64,000 bases of DNA from Nitrospinota bacterium (GTDB lineage Bacteria > Nitrospinota_A > UBA7883 > JACRLM01): contig JACQXA010000004.1 of assembly GCA_016208975.1 (NCBI GenBank), positions 683,501 through 747,500 of the forward strand, given 5' to 3'. This document shows positions 16,401-24,557 of this stretch, in pieces. Positions within the stretch are counted from its first letter, which is position 1, and every line of letters begins with the position of its first letter. The notes beneath the pieces are model-generated. The model had not been told where the DNA came from, did not search any database, and worked only from the letters and a program-made list of their open reading frames with translations. Made by a program: the position numbers and the translations under genes.

Positions 16401-16633
16401 ATGTTCTCTATGCTCTTCAGCTCTTTTTCGATTTTCCGGGTCACCAGCGATTCCATGTCCGCCGGGGAAACGCCCGGATACACCGTGGTGACGATAACGA
16501 AGGGTATGGTGATGTCCGGCGAAGATTCCCTGGGCAGGGTGAAAAACGAATTTGTTCCAATGACGGCGATAATAAGAACCATGGCGTAAACCGCCATGTA
16601 GTTCTTGATGGAAAACTCTGTGATTCTGGTCAC
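13481..16633 (-). CDS. RND multidrug efflux transporter (AcrB/HAE family)
   Basis: Inner-membrane proton-driven drug exporter, 1050 residues. Twelve transmembrane helices in the 1+5+1+5 pattern, porter domain starting FFTLPRESSPDITIPF. The TM4 motif LGRLVDDAIVVVEN at about residue 400 carries the paired Asp of the proton relay, which marks HAE-type rather than heavy-metal RND pumps; the usual LGLVVDD is LGRLVDD here. The second half starts near VEFFPSADPRKTFVELEAP. It lies 3 bp downstream of the adaptor gene, so the two are co-translated. Substrates cannot be predicted. The pump is more like the short-looped MexF/HAE-3-like environmental group than AcrB itself, judged by eye. Confidence 0.92.
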   Translation of the reverse strand: MTRITEFSIKNYMAVYAMVLIIAVIGTNSFFTLPRESSPDITIPFVIVTTVYPGVSPADMESLVTRKIEKELKSIENIKEMRSSSKESISAITVEFEPSVDIDTALQKVRDKTSSARSEIPSEAEEPVVTEISFSNIPILYVNMSGGYGLPRLKKVADDLKDKIEQIPGVLEARVAGGLEREVQVNVDPARLRYYGLAMQDVEDAIARENVTIPGGSITLGDYKYLVRLPGEFEDFRIIRDIVIRSVDNKPVYVRDLAEVKFGFKETSTMARLNGQECISISVVKRSGENIIEVADAVKALVAQEERSFPRSTKVVYTADQSQDTKTFLSDLGNHVVTGVTLVVITLFFSLGLRAAVFVSLAIPFSLLIMFGVLSAAGITLNMVVLFSIILALGRLVDDAIVVVENIFRHAEEGADAKTAALEGTREVIVPVITSTMTTICGFLPIIFWPGIMGEFMVYIPYTVIIALLASLFVALVINPTMCATMLSVKSRSKSYAQRSEEEMGPLMRQYRRALIWALNHRGKTLAASFGALVMIIAVYSVAGHGVEFFPSADPRKTFVELEAPTGFTVDATDALTRKIEAIVKKYKETQTYVANVGVSAGVFDFSGMGESGPGNKARVIVDFIPREEREHSTKLIQDEIRAAATGEIVGARVRVSAEQMGPPVGAPINIEVFGDDYTVLADVSHTLEDVISKVPGVVDAENNYSAGMPELRIEIDREKAASYGLNTTDVAGGVRAAIYGSKASIYREGKDEYDIRVRYTEDRRDGFEKLKSYFIRHEGKEIPLSAVTKIDTSSGYSDIMHLDQKRVISVGAQVAAGYNSAATLETVKKTVAEKVKLPEGVQISYTGEEKEQKEAETFLTNAFFTAVFLIALVLILEFNSIVTPSIILTSVVLSIIGVLIGLLVTMSPFGIIMTGIGIVSLAGVVVCNAIVLLDYTIKLRERGMPKFDAIVTAGLTRLRPVLLTAITTILGVVPMSLGISFDFNKMKFAMGSDSTEFWGPMADAIVFGMGFATILTLVVVPALYSLLDSWMSRFYGVSLTHDGKDHAQG

Positions 16634-16636
16634 GGT

Positions 16637-17689
16637 TTATTTCCCGGAAATCTCCACGCGGTCGCCGTCCACCAAACTCCGCTGGCCAGATATAACCAGC
16701 TCATCCCCGGCCGCAAGACCGGAGCGCACCAGCGCCAACTCGCCGGAGACATCCTCAATCACAACCCGCCTCTGCCGGGCCGTAACCCCCTTCTCCACCA
16801 CATACACCGCATGGCCGTCGGCCAGTTCCACCACGGCGTTCTGCGGGATGATTATGGAATCCGGCCCCAGGCTACGCCCGAAAGTTACCTTGGCGCTCAT
16901 GTCCGGCAATATCTTCATATCACCGTTATCCACGGTGACCTCGCAATCGAACACCCGCGTAACAGGGTTCACCGCCGGGGCGATGAAACTTATTTTCCCT
17001 TCAAACTCCTTGTCCGGGAAAGCGTCGAAAGTGACCTTCGCCTTTTTCCCTTCGGAAAAATCCACCATGGATTTTTCCGGCAACCCTACGGAGATTTTTA
17101 TCGGGTTCACCGCCACAAGCCTGGCCAAGGGCTGGCCCGGGGCCACTATGGCGCCCACCTCCACCTCGCGGTTGACCATGGCCCCGGACAGGGGAGCCTT
17201 GATGACATGTTTGGCGAGGTACGCGCTGGCCCCGGCAAGCCGGGCCTCCGCCGCGTCCTGGTTCAGCCTGGCCTGCTCCATCTGAAACTCGGAGACGCCC
17301 GCTTTGCGCTCTTCGAGCGCCTTAAGCTTCCTGTGCTCCAGCGCCGCAAGGTCCCTCGCCGCCTGGGCGGCGGCCACGTCCGCGGCGGCGGTGGAACCGT
17401 CCAGCCATAAAAGCGGCTGGCCCGCTTTCACTCTGGCGCCTTTCTCAAAACCCAGGCGCGCCACCCTTCCCCCGGCCTCGAACGCCAACACCACTTCTTT
17501 CCACGCCTTGGCCACCCCATTGAGGGTGAGGTCCTGCCTGAACTCGCCCGGCTCGATCTTCGACACTTTGACTTTCACCGTTTTCTTCTCGGCGGCGTTC
17601 TGCTGTGGCGGCGCGGCGGAGCCGGAGCAGGAAACGGCCATGGCCGCCACAGTGAACAGGACAAGGCTAGTTTTGTTTTTTCGCATCAA
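16637..17689 (-). CDS. RND periplasmic adaptor lipoprotein
   Basis: Membrane fusion protein of the RND pump, 350 residues. Lipobox AVSC with Cys at residue 21 predicts anchoring to the inner membrane by a lipid. The lipoyl/barrel-sandwich hybrid occurs as split halves (AFEAGGRVARLGFEKGARV and KAPLSGAMVNREVEVGAIV) around an alpha-hairpin (about 105-155), followed by a beta-barrel (PIKISVGLPEKSMVDF) and a membrane-proximal domain (ALVRSGLAAGDELVISG). The start overlaps the tolC stop by 23 bp. It couples the RND gene and the TolC-like channel encoded on either side. Confidence 0.9.
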   Translation of the reverse strand: MMRKNKTSLVLFTVAAMAVSCSGSAAPPQQNAAEKKTVKVKVSKIEPGEFRQDLTLNGVAKAWKEVVLAFEAGGRVARLGFEKGARVKAGQPLLWLDGSTAAADVAAAQAARDLAALEHRKLKALEERKAGVSEFQMEQARLNQDAAEARLAGASAYLAKHVIKAPLSGAMVNREVEVGAIVAPGQPLARLVAVNPIKISVGLPEKSMVDFSEGKKAKVTFDAFPDKEFEGKISFIAPAVNPVTRVFDCEVTVDNGDMKILPDMSAKVTFGRSLGPDSIIIPQNAVVELADGHAVYVVEKGVTARQRRVVIEDVSGELALVRSGLAAGDELVISGQRSLVDGDRVEISGK

Positions 17690-19010
17690 TCTTCTCCCCG
17701 GCGGCGGAAAGGCCCATGGCGCGGATCAGCCGCGCCCTGGCCACGGCGTGTCCATATAACGTCCGGCCATGGCTTACCTGCGCCATTGTCAAAGCCCCGT
17801 GCGCGTCCAACAGCTCCAGATGCGTCGCCATGCCCACGCGGCGCCTCTCGCTGACTATCCTGTAAGTCTCCCGGGCGTGCTCCACGTTTAGCGACTGGCT
17901 CTCCACAAGCTCTTTGGCCCGCGTAAATTCGTCGAAGGCGGATTTGGCTTCCATAACCGTAAGCCGCTCCGCCCGTTCCATCTCAAGCCTGGCTATCTCC
18001 CGCTCGGACAGCCTCTGGTTCACCCGCGAGGCGCGCTCGGCCCCGTCGAACAGGTTGAGTTCCACTTTCGCGCCCACGTTCCATTCGTTTCGCCAGCCGA
18101 AACTGCCGTCGCCACGGAAATCGCTATTGGAGCTACGATAGGCCCCGAAAAGCTTGGCGGTGGGATATAGCTCGCTTTTGGCGGCCCGCGCTATATTCTC
18201 GGCGGCTTCGTGGCCGGCACGGGCCGCAAGCAACTCCGGGCGGAAGGCTCGGGCGCTTTCCAGAGCCTCTTCAAGGCTAGTCTCCAGCGGTTCGTAAACC
18301 AACTCTCCGTCAACTTCCACCGGCTCCAGCGGATCCATGGACACGCTCTCCAAAAGGGCCGACAATGCCCTTGAATAATCGTTCTTCGCGCCTATCAGCG
18401 CCGCCCGCGCTTCCGCCAGGCTTGTGGCGAACCGCATGACATCGTAGCTTGTGGCCAGCCCAAGCGCCTCCCTGTCCCTTGCGTCGGCGTGATGCGCCCC
18501 GGCCCGCTCCACCGTATCCTCATAGGCGCTTATAACCTGTCTGGCCAGAAGAACGGCGAACGCTTTGCTTTTCACGTCCGCCACGGCGTTGTTGAGCGCG
18601 GCTGTAACGCCGTTCTCCGCCATAGCCTCCAGCCGCTTGGCCGCGTCATACCCGGCGCCCACGGCCCCGGAGTAAATCCACTGGTTCAGCGACGCGTCCA
18701 GCGAATAGTTTTCGTCCGGCTGGAAACTCAGGCTCTGGCCCGGCGATATCTCATACTTGGGCACATTCCCCTCATGGCGATAGGTGGCCGAAAAATCGAC
18801 ATCCGGCAGTACCAGCCCGAAAGCCTCGCTCCGGCGGCTTGTGGCGTGGGCCAGCCGCGCTTTTGCTATTTGCGTGTCCACGCTCCGCTCCCCGGCCATG
18901 GACACAAAATCGTCCACCGTAAGTTTTTTAACGGCCGTCTCCCCGGCGGTGGCCATGGGCGCGCCCGCCATAAAAAATATTGCCGTTACTAAAAAGGTTG
19001 CTCTGGTCAC
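17667..19010 (-). CDS. TolC-family outer-membrane efflux protein
   Basis: Outer-membrane channel of a tripartite efflux system, 447 residues, with signal peptide (about 1-22, ending TATAG or MATAG). Two structural repeats of the OEP family: long helices with heptad character around 50-210 and 260-430, and beta segments such as NEWNVGAKVELNLFDGAERA typical of the barrel strand. The last helix carries GMATHLELLDAH. Its start overlaps the tetR stop by 4 bp, so tetR-tolC-adaptor-RND are translationally chained. It might also serve the CusBA pump, which lacks its own channel. Confidence 0.9.
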   Translation of the reverse strand: MTRATFLVTAIFFMAGAPMATAGETAVKKLTVDDFVSMAGERSVDTQIAKARLAHATSRRSEAFGLVLPDVDFSATYRHEGNVPKYEISPGQSLSFQPDENYSLDASLNQWIYSGAVGAGYDAAKRLEAMAENGVTAALNNAVADVKSKAFAVLLARQVISAYEDTVERAGAHHADARDREALGLATSYDVMRFATSLAEARAALIGAKNDYSRALSALLESVSMDPLEPVEVDGELVYEPLETSLEEALESARAFRPELLAARAGHEAAENIARAAKSELYPTAKLFGAYRSSNSDFRGDGSFGWRNEWNVGAKVELNLFDGAERASRVNQRLSEREIARLEMERAERLTVMEAKSAFDEFTRAKELVESQSLNVEHARETYRIVSERRRVGMATHLELLDAHGALTMAQVSHGRTLYGHAVARARLIRAMGLSAAGEKIDAKKQN

Positions 19011-19639
19011 CTCGCCTCCGCCTGATTGAAAAACGACCCCACCATGGCCTTTATCTGTTTGAGGTATTCTTTCATGTCCACCCTGGCGCCCATGCTCATA
19101 AGCTGGAGAAGCCCTACATATAAATTGATCAGCGCAATAGACAAAGTCTTCGCGTCCACCCCGGGCGAAAGTTCGCCGCTATTCTGCGCCTGCCGGATAA
19201 TCTTTGCGAAGGCGTTTATATGGCTGTCGGTGTTCGACTTGCACGCCTTGAGGATGGCCGGGTTCCGCAACGCCTCGGCCCAAAGCTCCACCTCCAGCCG
19301 CACGTCCTGTTTCGGCATGGAACTAAGCTTTTCAAAAAATATGTCGGCAAGATTGGTAAGCGCCCCGTATGCGCCGCCATCGGAGTTTTCCGACACGTTT
19401 TTTATGATGGCGAGGTTTTCGACCCTTTCCCGTTCCGGCATTGCGGCGATTATCGCCTGTTTGCCGGGGAAATAACGGTACACCGCGCCGGGGCTCATGC
19501 CAGCCCGGGCGCAGATGTCCTGCATGGTGGTTTTGTGGAATCCGTTACGGGAGAAGCAGGTGCAGGCGGCGTCCACAATCTGCCGTTTTCTGGCTTCCAT
19601 GTGTTCCACATTCATCCTGGGGGCCATTGGATTCTCCAA
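19007..19639 (-). CDS. TetR-family repressor of the RND operon
   Basis: 210-residue TetR/AcrR regulator. N-terminal helix-turn-helix at about 20-65: IVDAACTCFSRNGFHKTT, MQDICARAGMSPGAVYRYF, matching the family signature. The C-terminal ligand and dimerisation part is all helical. First gene of the minus-strand operon; several ATG codons lie near the start (19639, 19624, 19615) and the choice is uncertain. A 14-bp perfect palindrome begins 13 bp upstream of the first ATG, the expected place for autorepression. By analogy it is relieved by a pump substrate. Confidence 0.9.
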   Translation of the reverse strand: MENPMAPRMNVEHMEARKRQIVDAACTCFSRNGFHKTTMQDICARAGMSPGAVYRYFPGKQAIIAAMPERERVENLAIIKNVSENSDGGAYGALTNLADIFFEKLSSMPKQDVRLEVELWAEALRNPAILKACKSNTDSHINAFAKIIRQAQNSGELSPGVDAKTLSIALINLYVGLLQLMSMGARVDMKEYLKQIKAMVGSFFNQAEAR

Positions 19640-19651
19640 ACAGGCTATAAA

Positions 19652-19665
19652 AACGAACGTTCGTT
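19652..19665. promoter_or_regulatory. TetR operator palindrome
   Basis: AACGAACGTTCGTT is a perfect 14-bp palindrome, just upstream of tetR. Its ACGAACG/CGTTCGT core resembles operators of TetR repressors that control RND pumps. It would overlap the promoter and block all six genes of the minus-strand set. Confidence 0.65.
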
Positions 19666-19782
19666 CACTATATTGCGAAAAAGCCGTTTACCTGTCAAAT
19701 ATTTTCATGACCGCACGGCTCCCGGCAGGCGGGGTTTATAGTAAAATCTGGGTTGGAGTTTAAATTTCGAATTGGAGGAGCT

Positions 19783-20799
19783 ATGTCTGAATGGTTTTAC
19801 GCCCAGGGCTCGGCCAGCCAGGGCCCCGTTTCAGAGGATCAGATAAGGGAGCTTTACAAGCTTGGGACGTTGAACGGTGACACCCTGCTGTACGGGCCCG
19901 GCATGATGAGTTGGACGAAGCTTAAACATCTGCCGCAGTTTACGACGGGTACCGCGTCTGGCGCCTCTATGGCTCCACCGCCGCTGGCCGCCTCCACTCA
20001 GGTAGCCCACGAGATAGACTACCAGATCGTTGGCGAGGAGATGCAGTTTGTGGAGATCGAACTGGATCCGGAGGAAAGCGCCGTGGCCGAGGCCGGGGCA
20101 ATGATGTATATGACCCAGGAAATAAAAATGTCCACCGTGTTCGGCGACGGGTCCGGCCAGGAGCAGGGAGGGCTGATGGGCAAACTGCTGGGCGCTGGCA
20201 AAAGGCTTATCACCGGCGAGTCTCTCTTCACCACCGTGTTCACCCATGGCGGCCGGGCTGGCAAACAAAGGGTGGCTTTCGCCGCGCCATACCCGGGGAA
20301 AATCATCCCGGTGGACTTAAGGGACATGGGCGGTAAGCTCATCTGCCAGAAAGACGCGTTCCTGGCGGCGGCCAAGGGCGTTTCCATCGGCATTCATTTC
20401 CAGAAGAAGATCGGCGTGGGCCTTTTTGGCGGCGAAGGTTTCATTATGCAAAAGCTGGAGGGGGACGGATATGTCTTCATCCACGCGGGCGGAACCATCG
20501 TGAAAAGAGACCTCATGGCGGGCGAAACCCTGAGGGTGGACACCGGTTGCCTTGTGGCCCTGCAACCCTCGGTGAATTTCGACATCGAGTTCGTGGGCAA
20601 CATAAAATCCGCCCTGTTCGGCGGGGAAGGCTTCTTCTTCGCAAACCTGCGCGGGCCCGGTACCGTATGGTTGCAATCGCTCCCTTTCTCACGGCTGGCT
20701 GGCAGGATACACGCCGCCGCGCTTCCCGGGCGGGGGAAAGATGAAGGCTCCCTGTTAGGCGGGCTTGCGGGTATCGGCGGAATTCTGGAAGGCGACTGA
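19783..20799 (+). CDS. GYF_2-AIM24 (TIGR00266 family) fusion protein
   Basis: 338 residues from an ATG at 19783 with TTGGAGGAG 4 nt before it; the in-frame ATG at 19753 has no such site. Residues 1-55 are a GYF_2 domain ([18 protein letters not shown], ending [13 protein letters not shown]). A Pro/Ala linker leads to an AIM24/TIGR00266 domain (about 85-335), recognised by repeated Gly-rich beta elements: [21 protein letters not shown], a second [15 protein letters not shown], and [20 protein letters not shown]. The C-terminus is a Gly-rich tail ([16 protein letters not shown]). The family is widespread, with AIM24 linked to mitochondrial inner-membrane architecture and bacterial members of unknown function. 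The stop overlaps the ubiX start by one base, so the two are co-translated. Confidence 0.82.
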   Translation: MSEWFYAQGSASQGPVSEDQIRELYKLGTLNGDTLLYGPGMMSWTKLKHLPQFTTGTASGASMAPPPLAASTQVAHEIDYQIVGEEMQFVEIELDPEESAVAEAGAMMYMTQEIKMSTVFGDGSGQEQGGLMGKLLGAGKRLITGESLFTTVFTHGGRAGKQRVAFAAPYPGKIIPVDLRDMGGKLICQKDAFLAAAKGVSIGIHFQKKIGVGLFGGEGFIMQKLEGDGYVFIHAGGTIVKRDLMAGETLRVDTGCLVALQPSVNFDIEFVGNIKSALFGGEGFFFANLRGPGTVWLQSLPFSRLAGRIHAAALPGRGKDEGSLLGGLAGIGGILEGD

Positions 20800-21389
20800 T
20801 GAGCGATAACGCCGTGGCTGTAAGTGGCGCGCCGGTGGTGATAGGCATCACCGGCGCCTCCGGCGTAATCTACGGAATCCGCCTTATGGAATCCCTCCGC
20901 AAGTGCGCGCCGGAGGCTCCCATACATCTGGTAATTACGCCCGCGGGCGAAAAGAACATCGGTATCGAGACAGGCTGGGCCCTAGAAAAAGTCCGGGCCC
21001 TGGCCCACGTTGTCCATGACTATCACAATCTGGCGGCGCCTGTCTCAAGCGGCACGTTCAAAACCCGAGGGATGGTTGTGGCGCCTTGCTCGATGCGCAC
21101 ATTGTCCGACATAGCTTTCTCCCGGGCGGACAATCTTCTGTCGCGGGCGGCGGACGTTACGTTAAAAGAGGGACGCAAACTTATCCTGGTACCCAGGGAA
21201 ACGCCCCTTCACCGGGGCCATTTGGAGCTGTTATTGAAGGCGTCAACTCTAGGCGCCGTGATTTTGCCACCCATGCCCGGATTTTATTCGAACCCTCAAA
21301 CGGTGGACGACATAGTAAACCACACGGTGGGTAAAATCATGGACCAACTGGGGGTGGAGCATGAGCTGTTCAAACGGTGGGGGCAATAA
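20799..21389 (+). CDS. ubiX: Flavin prenyltransferase UbiX
   Basis: 196 residues, UbiX/Pad1 family. It makes prenylated FMN, the cofactor of UbiD-type decarboxylases. Family motifs: ITGASGVIYGIRLMESL at the N-terminus (FMN-phosphate loop), VAPCSMRTLSDIAFSRADNLLSRAADVTLKEGRKL in two blocks, and LVPRETPLHRGHLELLLKA with the Arg-Glu pair needed for prenyl transfer. Full length for the family. The start overlaps the AIM24 gene stop (TGATG). No ubiD is in the window. Confidence 0.93.
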   Translation: MSDNAVAVSGAPVVIGITGASGVIYGIRLMESLRKCAPEAPIHLVITPAGEKNIGIETGWALEKVRALAHVVHDYHNLAAPVSSGTFKTRGMVVAPCSMRTLSDIAFSRADNLLSRAADVTLKEGRKLILVPRETPLHRGHLELLLKASTLGAVILPPMPGFYSNPQTVDDIVNHTVGKIMDQLGVEHELFKRWGQ

Positions 21390-21433
21390 AGTTAAAACAG
21401 CTGTTCTTCATTATGGGAAGGGAAACCGTCACC

Positions 21434-22252
21434 TCACCAGTACTTCTCCACATGCACCTGGCCTTTGCCCCCCTCTTTAGCCACTTCAAATCCATCCAGT
21501 TCCAGTAGCTTCACTGTGCTATCGGTCATGTCCGGTGAGCCGCAGACGAAAATATGGGTATCCTCCGGTTTCGGCTGGAACCCGGTTATTGACTTGATGA
21601 TCTTCCGCGTCCAAACATTCTGCACATAGCCGCTCATGCCCACCCAGCCGGCGCGCTCATCTTCCGGGCGGCTGACCACGGGGATGTACGTGAGGTTCCG
21701 CTGATGGTAAGACAGCGTGGAAAGCTCCGCCCTGTAGCCCAAGTCCCATGAGTGGCGCGCGCCATGGATTATGATGAACCTGCGTCCCGCGTCCATGATC
21801 ATGTTGGAGCGGATCATGCTCATAAACGGGGCAAGGCCCGTGCCGGTGGCGATCATTATGATGTTGGCTTCGGGCGGGGCCATGTCTATGGTGAACAGGC
21901 CCCGGAACTTCGGCGACATGTAAAACCTGTCCCCCTCCAGCAGGTTAAAAAGCCTTGGCGTCAGCTGGCCGGACCGTATCATGGTGATGTAGAACTCCAG
22001 GTACTCCTTGTTCTTCGATGAAGTGGTGATGGAGTAGGGGCGTTTTATCATCCTGGAGCCTTCAGCTATATCTTGCCCCTCCGGATCAGACAGCCAGTAT
22101 CTCTTCGCGGAGGAAGGCAAACCCAAAATGGCGAACTGGCCGGGGGTAAAATCCGGAAGCTCCCATCCGTCCGGCCGCGCCTGCAGGATAATAAGCCCGG
22201 GGGCAACCTCCACCCGTTTCGTTACCACCGCGTTAAGCCTGTCGTCTTCCAT
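21434..22252 (-). CDS. fpr: Ferredoxin/flavodoxin-NADP+ reductase
   Basis: 272-residue cytosolic FAD enzyme of the bacterial Fpr class, moving electrons between NADPH and ferredoxin or flavodoxin. FAD-binding motif KRPYSITTSS at about residues 70-80, NADP-binding glycine motif MIATGTGLAPFMSM near 135, and a late motif IFVCGSPDMTDS at about 235. The C-terminus VHVEKYW ends with an aromatic residue, as expected for stacking on the flavin. Single gene, convergent with ubiX. Confidence 0.9.
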   Translation of the reverse strand: MEDDRLNAVVTKRVEVAPGLIILQARPDGWELPDFTPGQFAILGLPSSAKRYWLSDPEGQDIAEGSRMIKRPYSITTSSKNKEYLEFYITMIRSGQLTPRLFNLLEGDRFYMSPKFRGLFTIDMAPPEANIIMIATGTGLAPFMSMIRSNMIMDAGRRFIIIHGARHSWDLGYRAELSTLSYHQRNLTYIPVVSRPEDERAGWVGMSGYVQNVWTRKIIKSITGFQPKPEDTHIFVCGSPDMTDSTVKLLELDGFEVAKEGGKGQVHVEKYW

Positions 22253-22317
22253 ATCCGTCCAGCGTCACATTATTTACCGGCAAGGATAGTTGTTTAATCC
22301 CCGTCTGTAAATGAAAA

Positions 22318-22344
22318 CCCCGGGACTCTGTTGGAATCCCGGGG
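22318..22344 (-). terminator. Intrinsic terminator of the pil-aroB operon
   Basis: CCCCGGGA / TCCCGGGG 8-bp perfect stem with an 11-nt loop, followed on the minus strand by TTTTCATTT. It lies 26 bp after the last gene of the minus-strand operon. The opposite strand has a shorter T run, so weak bidirectional action is possible. Confidence 0.75.
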
Positions 22345-22370
22345 CTGGTTTGCGGTTTAAGCCGTAGCGG

Positions 22371-23387
22371 TTACGCCGGTGTCACACTTACCGTAGCCAC
22401 CGTCGGCTGGCAACCGGAGCCAGATCCGCCAGAGTAGGAGAAAGTGTACGGGAGCGTGCTTCCGTCACCAACCAATGTGATGCTACCCTCGTAGATGCCG
22501 GGCCCGCCCCACTGCGTCAGGGTCATGGTGCTTGACGTGGAGCCGCTGACAATCACCTCAACAGTATCGGCGGACTGGTTTGAATCCACCACCACGATGG
22601 ACACAACCGTGCTTGCGCCTAGCCCTTTGCTGACCGAAGTCGGATTTGCGGTTATAGTGGCCGCCGTGCAGGCAGTAGCGCCGCCCAACGTAACGTTTAT
22701 CTGGGCGGTTTGCCCCTCTTTGTCAATTGCATCGAGGGTATATACCGTACCTGTAAAGGCCGCGGCGTCCACCACGTACAATTCAATGGTGGTATCATTC
22801 ACCACGTTGAACGCCAGCACCCTCGGGTCGGAAACAAACCACTCGATAGGCGGCAATCCGCCCCTGGCATAAACGTAAACCCCCGGAGCGCTAACGTCTG
22901 TTATGGTTATGGAGGCGGGCAGGATGGTTAGTGTGGCGAAATCGAATGAAAGGGGCACTGTAGCCTCCACGTCCAGCGACCGCGCCACCATGTCTATCCT
23001 GCCGGTGGATGTGGTGCCCTGTGCGCCAGCCACAAAGGTGGCCCGGGCCTTGCCGCTCCTGTCGGCCATGTAATAGGTGAACCCGTCGAGGGTGTTCACC
23101 GTGCCGCCGGTAAATGTCCCGTACCCGGATGGAACATAGAAGCCCACCAGCGAAGACAGCCCGCTCACCGTGGCCGTCACCTCGATGGAGTCGCGGGCGT
23201 TCGCCCGGATGGAGTACCTGCCCTCGGAGTCCTTGGAAGCTCCGGTCACGTCCAGCGTAAGGCTGGGGGCGGAGGATGGTATTGTTTCGGAGTTTGTCTT
23301 ACCGCAACCGGTCAACGTGGCCGTAGCAAAGGCCATGACAGCCGCGATGACCATTCCCGTTTTGGCCCAACGCCGGTTCCTGTTCAT
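22371..23387 (-). CDS. Ig-like-fold lipoprotein downstream of aroB
   Basis: 338 residues from the ATG at 23387 (MNRNRRWAKTG), chosen for a purine-rich site GGTGGGA upstream; an in-frame ATG at 23432 gives a leader that does not fit a signal peptide. Lipobox LTGC puts the lipidated Cys near residue 28. The rest is beta-rich, Thr/Val/Ser-rich repeats of immunoglobulin or cadherin type: at least three, about 40-130, 135-225 and 230-335. No catalytic motif. It is the last gene of the pil operon and resembles, in style, the small lipoprotein between pilQ and aroB. A role in the pilus machine, for example surface display or secretin support, is possible but not shown. Confidence 0.72.
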   Translation of the reverse strand: MNRNRRWAKTGMVIAAVMAFATATLTGCGKTNSETIPSSAPSLTLDVTGASKDSEGRYSIRANARDSIEVTATVSGLSSLVGFYVPSGYGTFTGGTVNTLDGFTYYMADRSGKARATFVAGAQGTTSTGRIDMVARSLDVEATVPLSFDFATLTILPASITITDVSAPGVYVYARGGLPPIEWFVSDPRVLAFNVVNDTTIELYVVDAAAFTGTVYTLDAIDKEGQTAQINVTLGGATACTAATITANPTSVSKGLGASTVVSIVVVDSNQSADTVEVIVSGSTSSTMTLTQWGGPGIYEGSITLVGDGSTLPYTFSYSGGSGSGCQPTVATVSVTPA

Positions 23388-23438
23388 CTTAGCATCCCAC
23401 CTTCCAAAGGTTTTTGTCGTCATAAACGCCACGGAGCG

Positions 23439-24539
23439 TCAGCCGCCCCGCCTGCGTTCCCTTAATGCCTCTAACACCTCGCCGCGGGTAACATCTCCGC
23501 GAACCGAGCATTTGCCTATTCCGTCCAGAAGGGCGAACCGCACAACGCCGGCTTTCGCCTTCTTGTCCCGCTCCATGGCCGCAAGCAGGGCTCCTGGTTC
23601 AATGTCCCGCGGAATTTCCGCCGGAAGCCCCGCCCGCCTGATCAGCGAGATTACCCTTTCAGCCTCGGCGGCGCCAAGCCCGCCTTTCATTCTTGAAAGA
23701 CTGGCCGCCACCGCCATTCCCATGGCCACCGCGTGGCCGTGGGTGAACCTTTTGTACCGGGTCACCGCCTCCACCGCGTGCCCCGCGGTGTGGCCGAAAT
23801 TCAGTATGGCCCTAAGGCCCGATTCCCGCTCATCAGCCCCAACTATCTCCGCCTTCATCCGGCAAGAGACCTCAACGCAGTATGCGGTCACGCCCGGCTG
23901 AAGGGCCACCAGTTCTTCAACGTGTTTCTCAAGATACCTAAAGAAGCCCGCCGAACCTATGCATCCGTATTTTATAACTTCCGCCACCCCGCCCAAAACT
24001 TCCTTTTCGGGCAATGTGGCCAGCGCTCCAACATCCGAGATAACCAGGCTCGGCTGGTGAAACGCCCCGATAAGGTTCTTGCCTTTCGGGTGGTTCACCC
24101 CGGTTTTCCCGCCCACCGAGCTGTCCACCTGGGCCAGCAACGTGGTGGGCGCCTGCGCGAACCGCACGCCGCGCATATATGTCGCCGCGGCGAACCCGGT
24201 TATGTCGCCTATCACTCCACCGCCCAGCGCCAGCGCCAGGCAGTCCCTGTCGTACTTCCCTTCCACCAGCCGGTCATGTATCCGGCCTGCGGTTTCCATG
24301 GTCTTGAACTCCTCACCATCGGGAAGCAGGAGCTTTTCCCACTTCACGCCGGCCTTCGTGAGCCCTTCGCCAAGCCTGCGTCCGTACAGCCCGAATACCT
24401 TGCGGTTCGAAACCATAAGGACCCGGCCGCCAAGCCCGGCTACAAGCCGCCCGGCCTTATCGCCCAGCAGGCTTTCGCCAATAATTATATCGTAGGAGCG
24501 GGAGCCTAAAGGCACCCGCGCCCTTCGGGTCTTTACCAC
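23439..24539 (-). CDS. aroB: 3-dehydroquinate synthase
   Basis: Second step of the shikimate pathway: DAHP to 3-dehydroquinate, with NAD and a divalent metal. 366 residues, full length. NAD-binding and active-site motifs: LALGGGVIGDITGFAAATY, the PTTLLAQVDSSVGGKTGVNHPKGKN block (split in the family pattern as TTLLAQVDSSVGGKTG and NHPKGKN), and the metal-binding histidines in NFGHTAGHAVE and FTHGHAVAMGM. aroB downstream of pilQ is a classical arrangement (pilMNOPQ-aroKB); here aroK is missing and a lipoprotein gene lies between. Confidence 0.95.
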   Translation of the reverse strand: MVKTRRARVPLGSRSYDIIIGESLLGDKAGRLVAGLGGRVLMVSNRKVFGLYGRRLGEGLTKAGVKWEKLLLPDGEEFKTMETAGRIHDRLVEGKYDRDCLALALGGGVIGDITGFAAATYMRGVRFAQAPTTLLAQVDSSVGGKTGVNHPKGKNLIGAFHQPSLVISDVGALATLPEKEVLGGVAEVIKYGCIGSAGFFRYLEKHVEELVALQPGVTAYCVEVSCRMKAEIVGADERESGLRAILNFGHTAGHAVEAVTRYKRFTHGHAVAMGMAVAASLSRMKGGLGAAEAERVISLIRRAGLPAEIPRDIEPGALLAAMERDKKAKAGVVRFALLDGIGKCSVRGDVTRGEVLEALRERRRGG

Positions 24540-24557
24540 TAAACCGCCAACCGATCT

